From Rallus limicola (taxonomy: Eukaryota > Chordata > Aves > Gruiformes > Rallidae), in assembly GCA_022605955.1 (NCBI GenBank), contig JAKCOZ010000011.1, positions 8,871,990-8,935,989 on the forward strand: 64,000 nucleotides of DNA. The letters run 5' to 3'. Of this stretch, positions 37,501-50,200 are shown one piece after another. Every line of letters starts with the position of its first letter. Positions within the stretch are counted from its first letter, which is position 1. The position numbers and the translations under genes are program-made. The notes under the pieces are model-generated. The model saw only the letters and a list, made by a program, of their open reading frames with translations. It searched no databases and was not told the DNA's origin.

Positions 37501-38694
37501 AGGGATAAGAACTGGATTCCTGTGGGGAATAATCATGTCTCATTTTCCTTTTTCTTACCACTTTCGCTGGGAGGCACCGAGATTTCATCCCTTTGCCTTA
37601 AACAGGATACTTCCACCCACAATGTCTGTACTTGTCCCCATAGGCAGACATTTACACGGTACTTCAGAAGTTATTTCCCAGTCATCATTTGGTGCTGTTG
37701 TTCTGGAATAGCCTGTCCCCTTCTTATCCCATGCTGTCATGAGATAGGAAACTTGGGTCCAGTGAGGACTGAGAAATGTGCACACTTCAAAATAACTCGT
37801 TTAGTCAGGAGCTCCATGTGATGTCTTCAGTGCCAGATTTCCTTGTCCTGTCTGTCATTACTTGTGCCACTGCAGGTCAATGCCACATACTGATTTGGAT
37901 AGCTTATCACCTGATAGGGTTTATGTTCACCAACACAGAACCATTTCTTCTTTTGCTGCAAGTAGGCCTAGTGTGATTGGCACCATGTTGTAAATAATTA
38001 GCGAATGTAATGATATAAATCCCAGTGGTTATCTCGTCCTATTTAGGATACAACTACAATCTGAACTTCAATAACACCTTTGACATAATCAAACATCCCA
38101 GAGCCCTTTACAAAGCCATAAATTACTCACCTGTAAAGTAATGACTGCAGGGAATTAGAGCAGGCAATGAGTCCATTGATCGCTGCTGCAACAAAATGAA
38201 GGAGAAGAAGTACAGCAGAGGCCACTCTAGAACTCTTTCTGTTTGGAAATTTCCATAGCGCCTTTAATTTCTGCAAATATCTGTTTCCCCACAGACGAGA
38301 CACAAGATGAGGAAGACTACCTTGCTCTGACACTCAGGAACACCTTTTTCTAAGCTGGACTGTCAGTGGATGGAAAGCGGTATGTTCTTAGGCAAGATGC
38401 AAATGTACGGTTTTATAGCCTGCAGGGAAAACTGCTCTTTAGCCAGTGATGCAAATAAACAAGTAAGTCACTTCCTTAAACTTGCATGTGCAATTTCTGA
38501 AAGCAGTTTTTCTGTTGCTTTTAAAGAAAAAATAGCAGTGATTGCTTTGGACACTTCAGATGCTACGATGCACGCAAAATCAGGACTGCCTCACCTCCCA
38601 TCCTAAACTACTCACTCTATGGTTCAGACTTGCCCTTGCATTATCAGGTTAGTAGGAATTTTCTCCTTTATCAAGTTAATTTAAGTTGGGCCCC
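34561..38694. other. Long unassigned stretch
   Basis: No gene recognised. The part at 34630-34930 may hold further old repeat sequence, but I could not name it. The remaining frames are short and not protein-like. Confidence 0.4.
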
Positions 38695-38739
38695 AGTTCT
38701 GTAAGCCTTTAACAAGTTCTGTAAGCCTACTTTAACAAG
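38695..38739 (+). repeat. Tandem duplication, 20-22-bp unit
   Basis: The unit TTCTGTAAGCCTTTAACAAG is followed directly by the same unit with a 2-3 base insertion (TTCTGTAAGCCTACTTTAACAAG, shown in part only: key difference is AC before TTTAAC). The surrounding text, with GGGCCCCAGTTCTGTAA and a TACTGACTTAACTGGGG stretch, resembles an ancient palindromic repeat common in reptiles and birds, but this is weak. Confidence 0.75.
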
Positions 38740-41249
38740 TCAAGATATCCATAAGCACTCTTACTGACTTAACTGGGGCTATTTTGGTAGGGAACTCCTT
38801 AGTGTAAGAAAGGATTCTTGAGTCAAAACCACAGTTATTTCTAAGATGGTAATGAAAAATAAGGATTAAATTATTTTTGCAATTAACACTACAAATGTGA
38901 TTAGGAAATATTTTGTATTACGTGAAAAATATTAGTGAATTTTTTTAACTGCAGGAAAGACATTAGAATCAGGCCTTAGATTTGTAACATAAATACATAT
39001 TTCTTAGCTCCACCTGGAGCCCTTCTCAGTTTTGTAATGTTCTGGGACTATATGTTTATTATAGTCCTATTCTGCATTCCCAGAGTATTGCTGCACTTGT
39101 TACTGTGGTGCCAGATTTACACCAGTGGGACTACCTTATAGATGCCATTTCAGTGTGGATCTGAAAAATTCTACCTCTGAGATGACAAATATTTTGGTAA
39201 GATGGGAAAGTTACAATAGCAAATATTTTGCCTGGATCTCGAAGGTATACTGCAGTTTCATAACTTGTGCCTTAGTTTTAAATTGTTTTGTGTTCTTAAT
39301 TGCTTATCTTGGGTATTGAACATGATGATGGATGGAAAGCCATGGAGATTTTTCATGGAGAAAGACAGAAAAGTTTGGCCCCAAAAGCCTAATTTTGAAA
39401 TCCAGCAGAATTGTTGTCATTGCCCTTTGGATATGACTAGCAAAAGAGGGATTCATATTGAATTTAGCAGGAATCATACAAATTGGATAATTTAAATTCT
39501 CCTATTTAAAAATATAGCTGTAGTCGGATTATTTCCTCTGGTCTGATCCAAGGAATGTCGAATTATTTCTGCTGTATTCAGTGGACTATGTAGTATAGCC
39601 TTGCTGGTTTGTAGAGGATAGGGCAAAACTGTCTGAAGCTCCTTACTGAGTTGTGTACGGTGTCTCAAAGTAGGTGCAGAAGGGACAACTGAGCCTCTAG
39701 GAGACAGGTTGTCATGGGTGTTCTCCTCCTTGGGATGTTCTCAAAATTACAGTTTGTTTTAGACAAAACATCTCAGGAAAAAGCAAATGAACAAAATGAA
39801 AGGGTCTACTCTCCCATTGACTGATGTCTGTCTTTCTTTTTCATTTCCAGAATTTTTACTAGTTCATCTTACACTTCCTGTCAGATACATTGCAAAAATT
39901 GACACAAGATATTGCAATTCCATGGAAGTTCAATGAATTTTACTGTGCTTTACTAGCTATGAATTAGTCCCAGCACTTTCAGAATTCCTGATTCAACAAT
40001 TTTGCCTTTTTTTTTTTTTTAATATTGATAACTTTCATTTCCTCTACAGTCTAGCATCAACTGAAAGGACCAAAATGTAACTGTATGAATACTGACTGAT
40101 AAGCATAATGAGTCCTTGTCTTCTGAAATCATCTCAATTTGCTTTTTAAGATCTAGCTCCTGAAATGTGGTAATTTTCTTTGCAAACTGCTTGGTTACAT
40201 GACGGCACTGGTTTTGCATTCTGTGAGGAACCGTGATGTTGCATTTACTAGCATCTTTCTAATTGTCCTGACTTAGTATGCATTTGTTATCCTCCATGAG
40301 GAGATCTAGCTAATTAGAATAATACCGAAGAGTGATTATTGCTGTGTTTCATATTTAAACAAAGGAGCTCAACAGCTTTTTATACTTCAGTGAAAGTGAT
40401 TTAAAAATGATTAAATCAAATGAAATAAGATTGATATAAATATTTTTAACTAACAGGAAAGGAGATAGTTATTGAAACTAGAAAATAGATTGCCTTTGCT
40501 ATACAGGAAAACAGATTTAAATTGCTGTGTAGTATAACAGTTACAATTTTGCAAGATGAAAAATGATTGTTTCACTATTGCCTTGTCTACTTTTGTTTTT
40601 TTCCATCTGTTCTGTCCAACTCTATGTTTAGAAAGTAGTCTCTCTGGGGCAGGGAATAACTTTTTTTATTAAATATGTGGCAGGCATCCAGCACAGAAAG
40701 GCCTCGATTCCTGGCCCTGAGGCTCTGCATTAGTGTAATACAAGTGATAGATATAGGCCTATACCATATCAATCAGTAATACTGTAACATATGATTTATT
40801 ATAAACCCCCATCTGTACTATGTATTTAATGTACAAAGTTTTATGTGTTCAAATGCAAAACTATGGCATGGAGAACAACTGTCTAGGCAAAATGCTGCAG
40901 AAAAAAAAAAGCAAATAATGACATAGTGCTGTGAAAATGCTGTATTGGAAAAATGACTGCATTTATCTCTTTCTAAACTTGAGATAACACTTTCACCATC
41001 TACCTAAATTAGTTGGGAGACAGGTGGGTGCCATGTTCATCTCCAATAAACAAGCACTTCTGAGCATGTGTGGGTGAAGAAAGCTGGCAGCCTTCCAAGC
41101 CAGTCAGGTAAAGCTCTGGTGCATTTACTTATCTACAGATTAGAAAATTTTGGAAATTAGTTGTACTTGATAGCTATCATGCTTTTGGATGAGTCTTAGA
41201 TAACTTAGACCTCGTTCTTAGAGTATAGGAAATAGCTAGCCCAGGTGTC
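38740..41249. other. Non-coding stretch, nothing recognised
   Basis: AT-rich, with a T15 run at 40006-40020. No gene or named repeat. Confidence 0.45.
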
Positions 41250-41909
41250 CTGATAAAAAGGATCATGAGTAGACAATGCACACTTGCAGCCCAAAAGGCC
41301 AACAATATCCTGGGCTGCATTAAAAGAAGAACGGCCAGCAGGTCAAGGGAGATGATTCTGCCCCTCTACTCTGTTCTCATAAGACCCTGCCTCAAGTACA
41401 GTGTCCAGTTCCAACAGTCCCCAACATAAGAACGACATGGAACTGTTTCAACAGGTCCAGTGGAGGGCCACAAAGAAGATAAGAGGGCTGGAGCACCTTT
41501 CCTATGAAGCCAGGCTGAGACAGTTAGGGTTGTTCAGCCTGGAGAAGGCAAGGCTCTGGAGAGGTATTATAGAGGCCTTCTAGTACCTGAAGAGGGCCTA
41601 CAAGAAAGCTAGGGAGGGACTATTTAGAAGGGCATATAATGACAGGATGAGGTGGAATGTTTTTAAATTGGAAGGGGGTAGATTTATTTTGGATATTAGG
41701 AAGAAATTCTTCACTATGAAGGTGATGAGGCACTGGAGCAGGTTGCCCAGGAAAGTGGTGGCTGTCCCCTTCCTGGAAGTGTTCAAGGCTGGGTTGGATG
41801 GGTCCTTGAGCAGCCTGGTCTAGTGAGGGTGCCCCTGCCCATGGCTGGGGGTTTGGGACTTGATGATCTTTAAGGTCTTTTCCAACCCACACCATTCTAC
41901 GATTCTATA
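41250..41909 (+). mobile_element. CR1 LINE 3' part
   Basis: Sense CR1 with nearly all 3' landmarks: 'CCCAAAAGGCCAACAATATC', 'CAGGTCAAGGGAGATGATTC', 'TTCTCATAAGACCCTGCCTC', 'TGGAGGGCCACAAAGAAGAT', 'GGATATTAGGAAGAAATTCT', 'GGAAGTGTTCAAGGCTGGGT', 'CCCTGCCCATGGCTGGGGGT', 'GATGATCTTTAAGGTCTTTT', and the tail ATTCTACGATTCTATAA. The frame at 41401-41583 is a relic of the C-terminal ORF2 protein (GLEHLSYEARLRQLGLFSLE). It is better preserved than most copies here, but 5'-truncated and frame-shifted. Confidence 0.97.
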
Positions 41910-44189
41910 AAAAGATAATTATGGGCCCAATGGTACTTAAAAAAAAAAGGAAAAATATATAGATGTAGCAGTTCTTGACTGAAATATATTTCTGGTGAGG
42001 CTAGGTTCTCTGGGTCTCTGATCCATTGAGTGTTTTCATGCATTTCTGAGGCATACAGTTTGATCAAACAAAAGGCATTCGTAGTGCAGGGATAAAGAGG
42101 CAATTTTTATGTAAAGTCAGGATATTTGATCAAAGGCATTTTTTGGTCTTGAAAGCTATGATTCTGATAAACCTTTCAGATTCCTCTAACAAACCAGGTT
42201 TGAATACGTAGACTGCAGACACAAGGTTCTGCACCCTACTAAACATTGCCTTGACTAATCAGCTGTTTCCTACTTTTAATCTTTAAAAATGTGAATTGAT
42301 CACAATTCTGATAATTTCCAGGCTAAAGATATTTTTTTTTTCCAGTGGACACACAGTGAATTAAATGCTCAGGAAGAACAAAATGCAATTATGCAGGTTT
42401 TCATTCATCCATACATGCTAATTAGAACAGATAAACCTTTTGCTACAGCATTTACAGTATATGTGGGGATAATGTATCTGGGAGATAAGAACGGACAATA
42501 TTTCACAAGAATTTAAACATGAAATATTTACCATAATGCACCTGTGGGGAATGGTTCAGTTATCAGATGCTGAGGCAGCAATGTATTTATGAAGCATTAT
42601 TATAAAAACACATACAGCAATGGCAGACTGCAAATCACAGCAAGTCACTCAAGTGATGTTATAACTCATGGTGGAAAGCTATCAGTACACTGTGGGTCTA
42701 AACTGTGACACTACCTGGAACTGCACAAGCTGCACCTGCTAGGTCATTACAAAACTTGTCTGGAAATTTTATGCTAGGAGTAAGAGGAAGGAATGGGAAT
42801 GAAGTGTCAGAAATTATGACTGCCTTTCAAAGTTTTGTCATCTGTGATAAATCTCCTTCTATAGTTAGAGGATCTCCTTTATTGTAAGGATTAAAAAAGA
42901 AGAAGAAAGAAAAAAACCAAACAAACCTGAAAACTGATGAAGCTTTATAAAACTTAACTCATGCTGTATTTTCGTTTCTCTTCCAATCTACTTAACTTCC
43001 TGGAGTTGCTGTAGTATCTTTTAATTTAGTCTGACTGTGGAGAGATTGTATTTTAGTCTGACAGCTTAACTCTTGTAGAAAATGGGAGATGTTTCTTTTG
43101 GACTTGCATCTCTAAATCAATGAAGCTAATTGAGCAAGTGTTAAGAAAAATGTGAAGGAAGTTGCTTTGCAGTGGTTTTTTTTTTATCCATGAAAATACT
43201 AAATGCATACATGATCCCATTACTCATAAATTCCAAATCGGAGGCATCACATTGAACTGTTAATTTCTGTTTCAGAGTAGAGCTCCTCCCCCTTTTGAAA
43301 TCCAAGGTTGTTCTACAAGTAAAATGAGTGAGAAAAATATAATGAAATGTGACAAGGGAACAGTAGAAATGTGAATTAGGAATACAGTGGGAAAATGACA
43401 ATAAATGACAAAAAGGGAGATTCTCCTTACATAGCCTTGAATTAAATTGATGTCTTGTGGCAATGACATGAAGGAAACCCTCATATTCCACTTCAGTATC
43501 TGTCAAAAAAAAAAAAGACAGAATTTGATTCTTTGTACTTCTTTATCTCAAGTGGAAATTAGCATGTTGAGTGTACTCTCAGGCTGCCCTTGTTTGCCAG
43601 ATGCTGATACTCTGCGGTCCTTCATAAATAGCAGCCAATTGCACTGATTTGAGCACCCAGTTTTGGAGCTCTGCACCCTACAGAGCCTTTCAACTCTGCC
43701 TCCACAGCCTTTGCGTGTGCAAGTACACCAAGCTGCTTCTGTGTGGCATGACAGGACACACAAACACTGTTCTGGTCAGCTACATCAACCATATGTTACT
43801 TTATGCATTAAACTGACACACCTCTTACCATCCAAAATAATTGTTATACTTTCAAATCATTGAGAACCATTTATGTCCCACAGGCAAGTACTATGTGGAG
43901 AAGGCTGGTCTTTGCTGATTTTAATTCTATGGCTTTGTTTCCTTCAGTGCTGTGACCATGATTCCAGTCTATCTTCAAATTCTCATGAGGAATGGATCTG
44001 GATTCCTGCTTCCTATCCTCCTCCACAACCAGCAATCCTTTATAATATCCACTATCGTAAATTAATGTGTTTAAATATGGAAGCTGTGTCAAGAAATAAT
44101 TACATTTCTTTCACACTGTCTTTCTCACTAAGCATGATGGAAAAATACATATCCTAAAATAACTTCTGGAGTCAATGCGAGGAAGCGGT
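41910..44189. other. Non-coding stretch, nothing recognised
   Basis: Short A and T runs (42893-42925, 43178, 43506). Frames up to 121 codons on the minus strand (43141-43506) have no recognisable features. Confidence 0.45.
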
Positions 44190-45060
44190 AACAGTGGTTA
44201 AAGTTCTGGAGAGGTGCCGGGATGGTGACAAGGTATCAAGACTTGATGACATGCTGAAGGAATTTAAAGAAGCTGCTGTCAAAATATATGTAATCCCTCA
44301 TTAAATTAATCAACCCCACCTGAGGGTTTTGATGTCAGAAAGTATAATCACCTTTAAAAAAAGTGTTAGAAATTGTAGATTTCAGATTTGCTTCGGTATG
44401 AAAAAAAGATCTGAATTATAAATGAAGATTTATTTTGTTTACAGAACACCTTGATTGGTATCAAATGGTAAAGCTGAAAAATATGGCTAGCATAAAAGAA
44501 AATCACACATCTCTAACTTCTGTGTATTTGAATGGAGTGGTAGGTACAAGAAGGTAGTTATTATAACTAATTTGGAATTTCAACAAGCCTTTTATGAAAC
44601 CCCTTGAAGGAGGCTTTCAAGAAAATTAAGTAGCCCTAATACATTAGAGGTGAATTGTACTTATGTACCAGAAACTGCTAAATAGATAGAAAACAAGGGT
44701 TGAATCATCTTCTCCTAGAAGATATGGTTCACCTTATGCAAGTGCTTCATGTTGACCCTCTCTCTCAAGGGAGTCTTGCTGACTAGTTTTGACTACATAT
44801 TCTGCTTTTAGAAAGCAAAAACATTTGATGAGGTAAACTTCATCTCTACTGTTCACTATAGAGGTACCTGATGAAAAGCACCATGTTCTGCATAGTGTGA
44901 TGTATCAGTTATTAATGAGCTAGAGTAGAGATGAATTGTGTTAGACGATAACACTTGAAGGTGATGCAATTATTTCACTGGAGAGGAATGAAGAATTCAA
45001 TGTGCAGAAGTGTTTGTTTAGGTATTACAAAGGTAAATTAAATTTCAACCCCAACTGAAA
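44190..45060 (+). mobile_element. Possible ancient CR1, reverse transcriptase part
   Basis: Very degenerate. Pieces that follow the sense strand of old CR1 are 'GAATTTAAAGAAGCTGCTGT', 'AACTAATTTGGAATTTCAAC' followed by AAGCCTTTTATGAAACCCCT (the region around the catalytic core) and 'GGCTTTCAAGAAAATTAAGT', then weaker similarity up to an A10 run at 45059. Confidence is low because no single block is long. Confidence 0.38.
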
Positions 45061-45582
45061 AAAAAAAGAATAATAATTTGAAGCAATTATAGGTTAAAAA
45101 TAAACTCTAAGTCCCCAAACAAATAAACTGTTCTGTCATTTCTGTAGCTCTGTGATTCACAACCAGCCCTGGAACAATCCTATAATCATGGTTTCCTCAA
45201 GTTCCCATCAGATTTCCATTACCTCTATAAAACCCCATTGCTCTCTCCCTCTACTTTCCTCCACTTTCTATTTCAAGGGTAGATTCTTTTTTAATCCTTC
45301 TCTCCCTGATCAACTTATCATCATTGCCTTGCACATCTTCTAGTCACTGAGTTAATGCAGTGAGCTGTGGAACAACGCAGGGTGAAGTGACTGGGTTGGG
45401 ACCCACCAGGTAGAGGAGGCAAGAAGTGGTGGGATAGTTGTATCTGGAGGTTGCTGGTCTTCTCCATCCTGGTTCTTCTCTCACTGTTCACTGGTGAAGA
45501 CATGAGAGCAGCAATAGGCTGAAAGTACTGAAGTGAGAGTAGGAGGAGAAAGCTATGTTAGCAAGCTGCTAATATCCCGCAG
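45061..45582. other. Non-coding stretch, nothing recognised
   Basis: Pyrimidine-rich from about 45180 to 45310. No gene or repeat identified. Confidence 0.45.
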
Positions 45583-45650
45583 TGTGGTGGTTGGAATTGA
45601 TGATCTCTTGATGTCTCTTTCAACCCCTACAATTCTGTGATTCTGTGATC
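45583..45650 (+). mobile_element. CR1 LINE 3' end, short
   Basis: GGTTGGAATTGATGATCTCT, then TTTCAACCCCTACAATTCTG and the tail TGATTCTGTGATC: the last 65 bp or so of a CR1 in sense orientation. Anything further 5' is not recognisable. Confidence 0.88.
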
Positions 45651-45733
45651 TTTGTCTGAGCAGAGGAGTAGCCAAATGAAAACAACCCATATTGGGCTAT
45701 GGGATATAAAACAATACTGAAGATAACATTATG

Positions 45734-45738
45734 ACATA
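45734..45738. repeat. Target-site duplication ACATA (left)
   Basis: Identical to 46926-46930 at the other end of the LTR. Confidence 0.9.
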
Positions 45739-46925
45739 TGTTGAGGTTGTGCATAGTTAGGTGCTGAGAGAGAAGGGCCAGAGGCTGCAGAAAATGGCAG
45801 CTAGAATCTTCTGCAAGCCTGCTTATAGCGCCTCTGAGAATCACATATAGGAGAGAAAGACTCCAACCAGAACACGGAGTGCCAGGAAGACCACAAAGTT
45901 TGGCCCGTTAAGGGCATTGGGATATATATTTGCATATAAATGTAAGCAGTTGACAGACACAAAAGGCCAGGAAGGCTGGGGGAGGAGGCACCCAGGTACC
46001 CGGGGCCAGAGATTGCCCCTGCAGCCCGTGCAGAAGCACGTGGAGTAGCTGGAGGAGAGGACCCATGGAGGAGGCATAGACCCCACCTGCAACCCTTGGA
46101 GAGGCTCCACGCTGGATGGAACCGGTGGAGACATAGAGAAGTTGCCCTGATTTACGTTGGGATGAGCCCCTAGCAGCACAAGCGACCTACAGAGATGAGC
46201 CAAACAAGTTTGTTGGAGGAGGCATCATAGCCCCATGGAGGACTGGGACTGAGAGACACTGTGATTTATTGCTGCCAGCCATAGCCTGGTGGGAAGAGAT
46301 TTGCCTTGGAGAAAGTTCGTGGAGGACTGTCTCTTGTGGGTGAGATCCTAGGGTGCAGCAGGGGGAGGTTGTGTGGAATGAATGCCCCCATCCCGGCCAA
46401 GAAGGAAACCATCTTGCAGGGGACTGACTGAAGCCCCCATCTCCTAGTCCCTGCCCCAGCCGTCCTGTGCTGCGAGCAGGAGAGTGGAAGAAGGGAGCAA
46501 AATCATGGCTAAAAGGAAGTCTGCTTTAGAATGGAGGGGTGGGGGGAAGGTGATACCGCGACCCCATTTCCCCAGTCCCTGCCCCTCCTGCGCTGCGACC
46601 AGGAGGGAAGAAGGGAGCAAACTTCTAACTAAAGCCTGCTAAGGAGGGAGTGGTAGAAGAAGAGTGTTTGCCTGGTTGCATTTGTTTCAAGATTGTTGGT
46701 TACACTCCTGATTCTGTTTTTTTCACTGCTTTCTCTTAAGTATAGTGTAATTAATTAGATAACTTACTCTTCTGCACTCTGTGAGAGTCTGTTTTGCCTG
46801 CGTCATTAATGATTTTGACTCTTGAGCTGCCCAATTATATTTTTTCTCCCCTGTCCCACTAAGAAGGAGAGTAATAGACTGATTTTGGAGGGCGCCTGAC
46901 CTTTAGCCAGGATTCAGCCACCACA
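45739..46925 (-). mobile_element. Solo ERV LTR, 1.19-kb family, copy 1
   Basis: On the minus strand the element starts TGTGGTGGCTGAATCCTGGC (46925 leftwards) and ends CACAACCTCAACA (45739). The 5-mers outside it are identical: ACATA at 45734-45738 and at 46926-46930, a perfect 5-bp target-site duplication, which fits a class III (ERVL-like) integrase. Length 1187 bp. Inside, two related blocks beginning TTTGCTCCCTTCTTCC and passing through CAGGGACTRGG form an internal repeat of about 115 bp. A polyadenylation-type AATAAA (46265-46270 as TTTATT) and an ATGCAAAT octamer (45928-45935 as ATTTGCAT) are present. No gag, pol or env sequence flanks it, so it is a solo LTR. Its 120-codon frame (45841-46203) is discussed in the findings and not called as a gene. 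Confidence 0.92.
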
Positions 46926-46930
46926 ACATA
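46926..46930. repeat. Target-site duplication ACATA (right)
   Basis: Identical to 45734-45738 at the other end of the LTR. Confidence 0.9.
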
Positions 46931-47029
46931 TTTGCACTCATCTTGGATACTGTGGTCTCCTGGTCATTATTAGTGAAAAAAACCCAACCAAACCCACAGA
47001 AATAAATGGTGGCCAGTGACAAAGTTATG

Positions 47030-47230
47030 AGAGGGTAGCAAAGACTTCTATGAGAGGAAAAATTGAAAAGATAGAGTTTATTTAAACTGGAGAAAACAGG
47101 ACTGAGAAAGCTCATGATATAAGTGTATAAAACAAGGAATGGCTTAAGAAAAATAAAGAAGCCCTTCTTATTTGACCCATTTATTCATAACAGAACTAGA
47201 ACAATCACATTTCATATGGCGGACACTGTG
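47030..47230 (+). mobile_element. Possible ancient CR1 fragment
   Basis: TTTAAACTGGAGAAAACAGG, ACTGAGAAAGCTCATGATAT, AAGTGTATAAAACAAGGAAT and 'GCCCTTCTTATTTGACCCAT' follow the order of the sense 3' region of old CR1. It is weak and short. Confidence 0.42.
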
Positions 47231-50200
47231 AGAGGCTCACTGGTTTCTGTGTAGCTGACAGCCCTTGTGATAGCTTTCCAAAGTACCTTTGTTATTATAT
47301 TAGCAGTATGCTTGGATTATAAAACATTGCATTGCAAATAAAGAGAAAAAAACCAGCAAAGTTAAATAATTGCATCTCTGGTTGATTGTTAGGAGTAGAT
47401 AGTACTGGTATTAACCTGTTCATATAGTAGCTTGAAATGTGTTTTGTGCTGAAGTTTTCTGTTATTAGTTCTCCAATCAAACACAAAATAATTAGGTAGG
47501 TTATCTATGCCAAGTTGTACATCTTAAAAGGGAAGATTTTTCCCATTCAGTAACAAATGTTTCATATTTGCTGGTTTGTTTTTCTGCTGCATTTTATTTG
47601 TCTTTCAGGTAGGAAGTCGGTTTGTCTATTCTCAGATAGAGTCCTGGAAATGGAAGGTGAGACTATCACCAGCAAGCCTTTGTAGTGGTTTCATTACGTG
47701 TTGGTAGAACATTGGGATTAAATTATAAAAACTTTGAAGGCCAGAATGACTTAACACTAGTATTCTAATCTGAAGTCAGGGCTGAGTAGCTATTTTAAAA
47801 ACATAAAAAATTAAGCTTTGTGATTGTCATGGTAAGCTTCTATACACATTCTGCTTTCCCCCCAATTAATGTTGAAGGTGCTTGTATTCATGTAAGGCAC
47901 AGCTCATTAAGTAATGTTGAGATGGAAAGCCTCTAGCTACTGATGTTGGAGGAAATGTAAACAACTAAAGATTTCCCAGGTTTAGTAAAGTAGTGGCATT
48001 TATATGAATAAAGGCATCTTTGCTCACGACATACCTGAAATATAAGCTACATTTGAATGAGCTCTTTGAAAAACAGAGACTCCTAGAAGGAAGTTAAAGT
48101 GATTTAAGCTTTCCACAGTCTACATGAAGGCATAAAAAAAAAAGAAGAAAAAGCTTCAACCTTCGTGCAATATGCCAAACTAGCACAAAGGAAGATTTTT
48201 GCATAGCTTGCTTAAAATATTCCTGAAACAGATGAAAAGCCACAACCCAGACATTTGAACAGACATGGGCAAATACTGAAAAAAATGATTAGCAAATATA
48301 TTGGTGAATTTCAAATAGAATTTCCTTTTGTTGGTAACTTTTGTAGCTGAACTTTTTATTCTTTAACAATTGTATGAATTGAAGCTCACAGATGTTTATG
48401 AAAAGCAAATTTTAGATCAAGAATCAAGATTTACTTAGGCTCTGAGCAGCAGACCACTTAAATATGTGCTTGACTTGGAGTCTGTGGAAACATTTACATA
48501 CTTACTGTTAAATCTGTTCTTATGCATTTCACTGAATTGGATCTAGAATAAAAAAAAAAAAAAATCATACTAGGTTTATAATGAACTGAATTGCATCATG
48601 GAAAGAAGCAGGTTATAAAATTTAAGCCAGCAATCCATCTGATAGCTACAGTCCAAATACTGTATGACACTATTAATTATTTCTATGTTAAGCAATCTAA
48701 AGAATGAAATACATTGGCACATGTCATTTGAGTGGTAACTGAAGTTCTTGAATATAAAATTGCTAACTGTGCATTCTTTATTTCCAAGTTCTTATCCAGA
48801 CATAATGTAGTGTTAGCTAGAAAACTCTGGGGCAGATATCAGGCATCGCAAACAAACGTAGACACACAGTAAAGCTAATGTGAGCAAGATTTAGGTTTGG
48901 TTTGTTCAAGTCTGATGAAATATCTGTAAGTGGTAAATTATTTAATAAAAACATTAAGGTGCCAAGGACTGCAACAGAGAAGCTGAAATTGTCCTAAGGG
49001 TGGAATGAGCAATGGAAAGTTTCCTCATCAAATCAAACTGTGTTTTCCACAATTTACCTCATAGGCACAGAAGGAAATTATTTCTGCATTCAGAACCAAT
49101 AAACTTGGATATGACATTTGTCTATTTCTTTAATGAACTAGAAGTCTAATCAGCCTGAGGACAAACAGAATATACAGATTTTATTTTTCTTTTGTAAATT
49201 TTTTTATGGATACAGAAAATATCCAGTGTTGCCATAATATTCAAATGCCTGGTGCTAAAAAATTCTAACATATTGCCCCATTCCTTTCCATTAATTTACT
49301 ATAGCTGGAATATAATGGTTTTGGTAGACCTTTGATTTTTTTTTAGTGTAAGTCTAAGCAAAATCCTGAGCAAAATGACCAGAGCATACAACTTTTCTTT
49401 TTCTTAAGGATAATATAGTATGCTCATAGTCAGTGCACAGTCAAGAAAAGAAGCTGATAGTTTTTTCTCACCAACTTGTCAATGAAAAATGTTCCAATGC
49501 TAGTGAAATGACATCTCTTGAAACTTTAATATAAAATCTTGAGTAACTTCTTATCCCTTGGTGTTTTCTGTTGGAAGTATGTTTGGCATCTTTCAGAGCT
49601 TAATATCAAGGACTCAAATTTCTGTATTTCAATCTTATCTTGGGAACTCAACTTGGTTGTTGGATTCTCTATATTTATCATGTTCCTTCCCTGAACACTT
49701 TAAATTAGATCATGAAGTACGGCTAGACAAGATCCATTTTTCTCATTTTGTATCTTGTTTTGGAAAATTACAGAGCAAACAAGAGCTCAACAAACCATGG
49801 TCACCGAGATTTGCCTGCCTTGTTAGAATAAATTAGCTGTAGCGTGTTGGATCTGCATAAATTCTGAAGATGGTGAACTAACATTTTGCAGAGACTTTAC
49901 TTATGACATTCATCCTACCTAACATTAAACACTGACGATGAATTGCCACCATAGACTCACTTTACAGTCAATCTGTTGACAATGCAGTAGTTGTTTTCAG
50001 TAATGACTATATCAGACTTACTTAATGTGCAGTTCATGGGATTAGTTGTTGATGTGTATTTTAGGAAGACTAAAAGTACTCTTTTAGTATAATGAATATC
50101 TGTACCTCTTCTTTGATAATACAGCCAGCCTATGCTCACTGATTCAGATGTGGATCTCTGTACTGTAGTTATCTACCATGGGTCACATCGATTGTACCTA

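Noticed and set aside
45652..45738. An extra 87 bp as the end of LTR copy 1
   Set aside because: The perfect ACATA duplication and the homology with copy 2 both place the LTR end at 45739.
45841..46203. 120-codon minus-strand frame with a near-identical partner at 53896-54258
   Set aside because: Both lie inside LTR copies; all 9 differences counted between them alter the protein, so there is no sign of selection for a protein.
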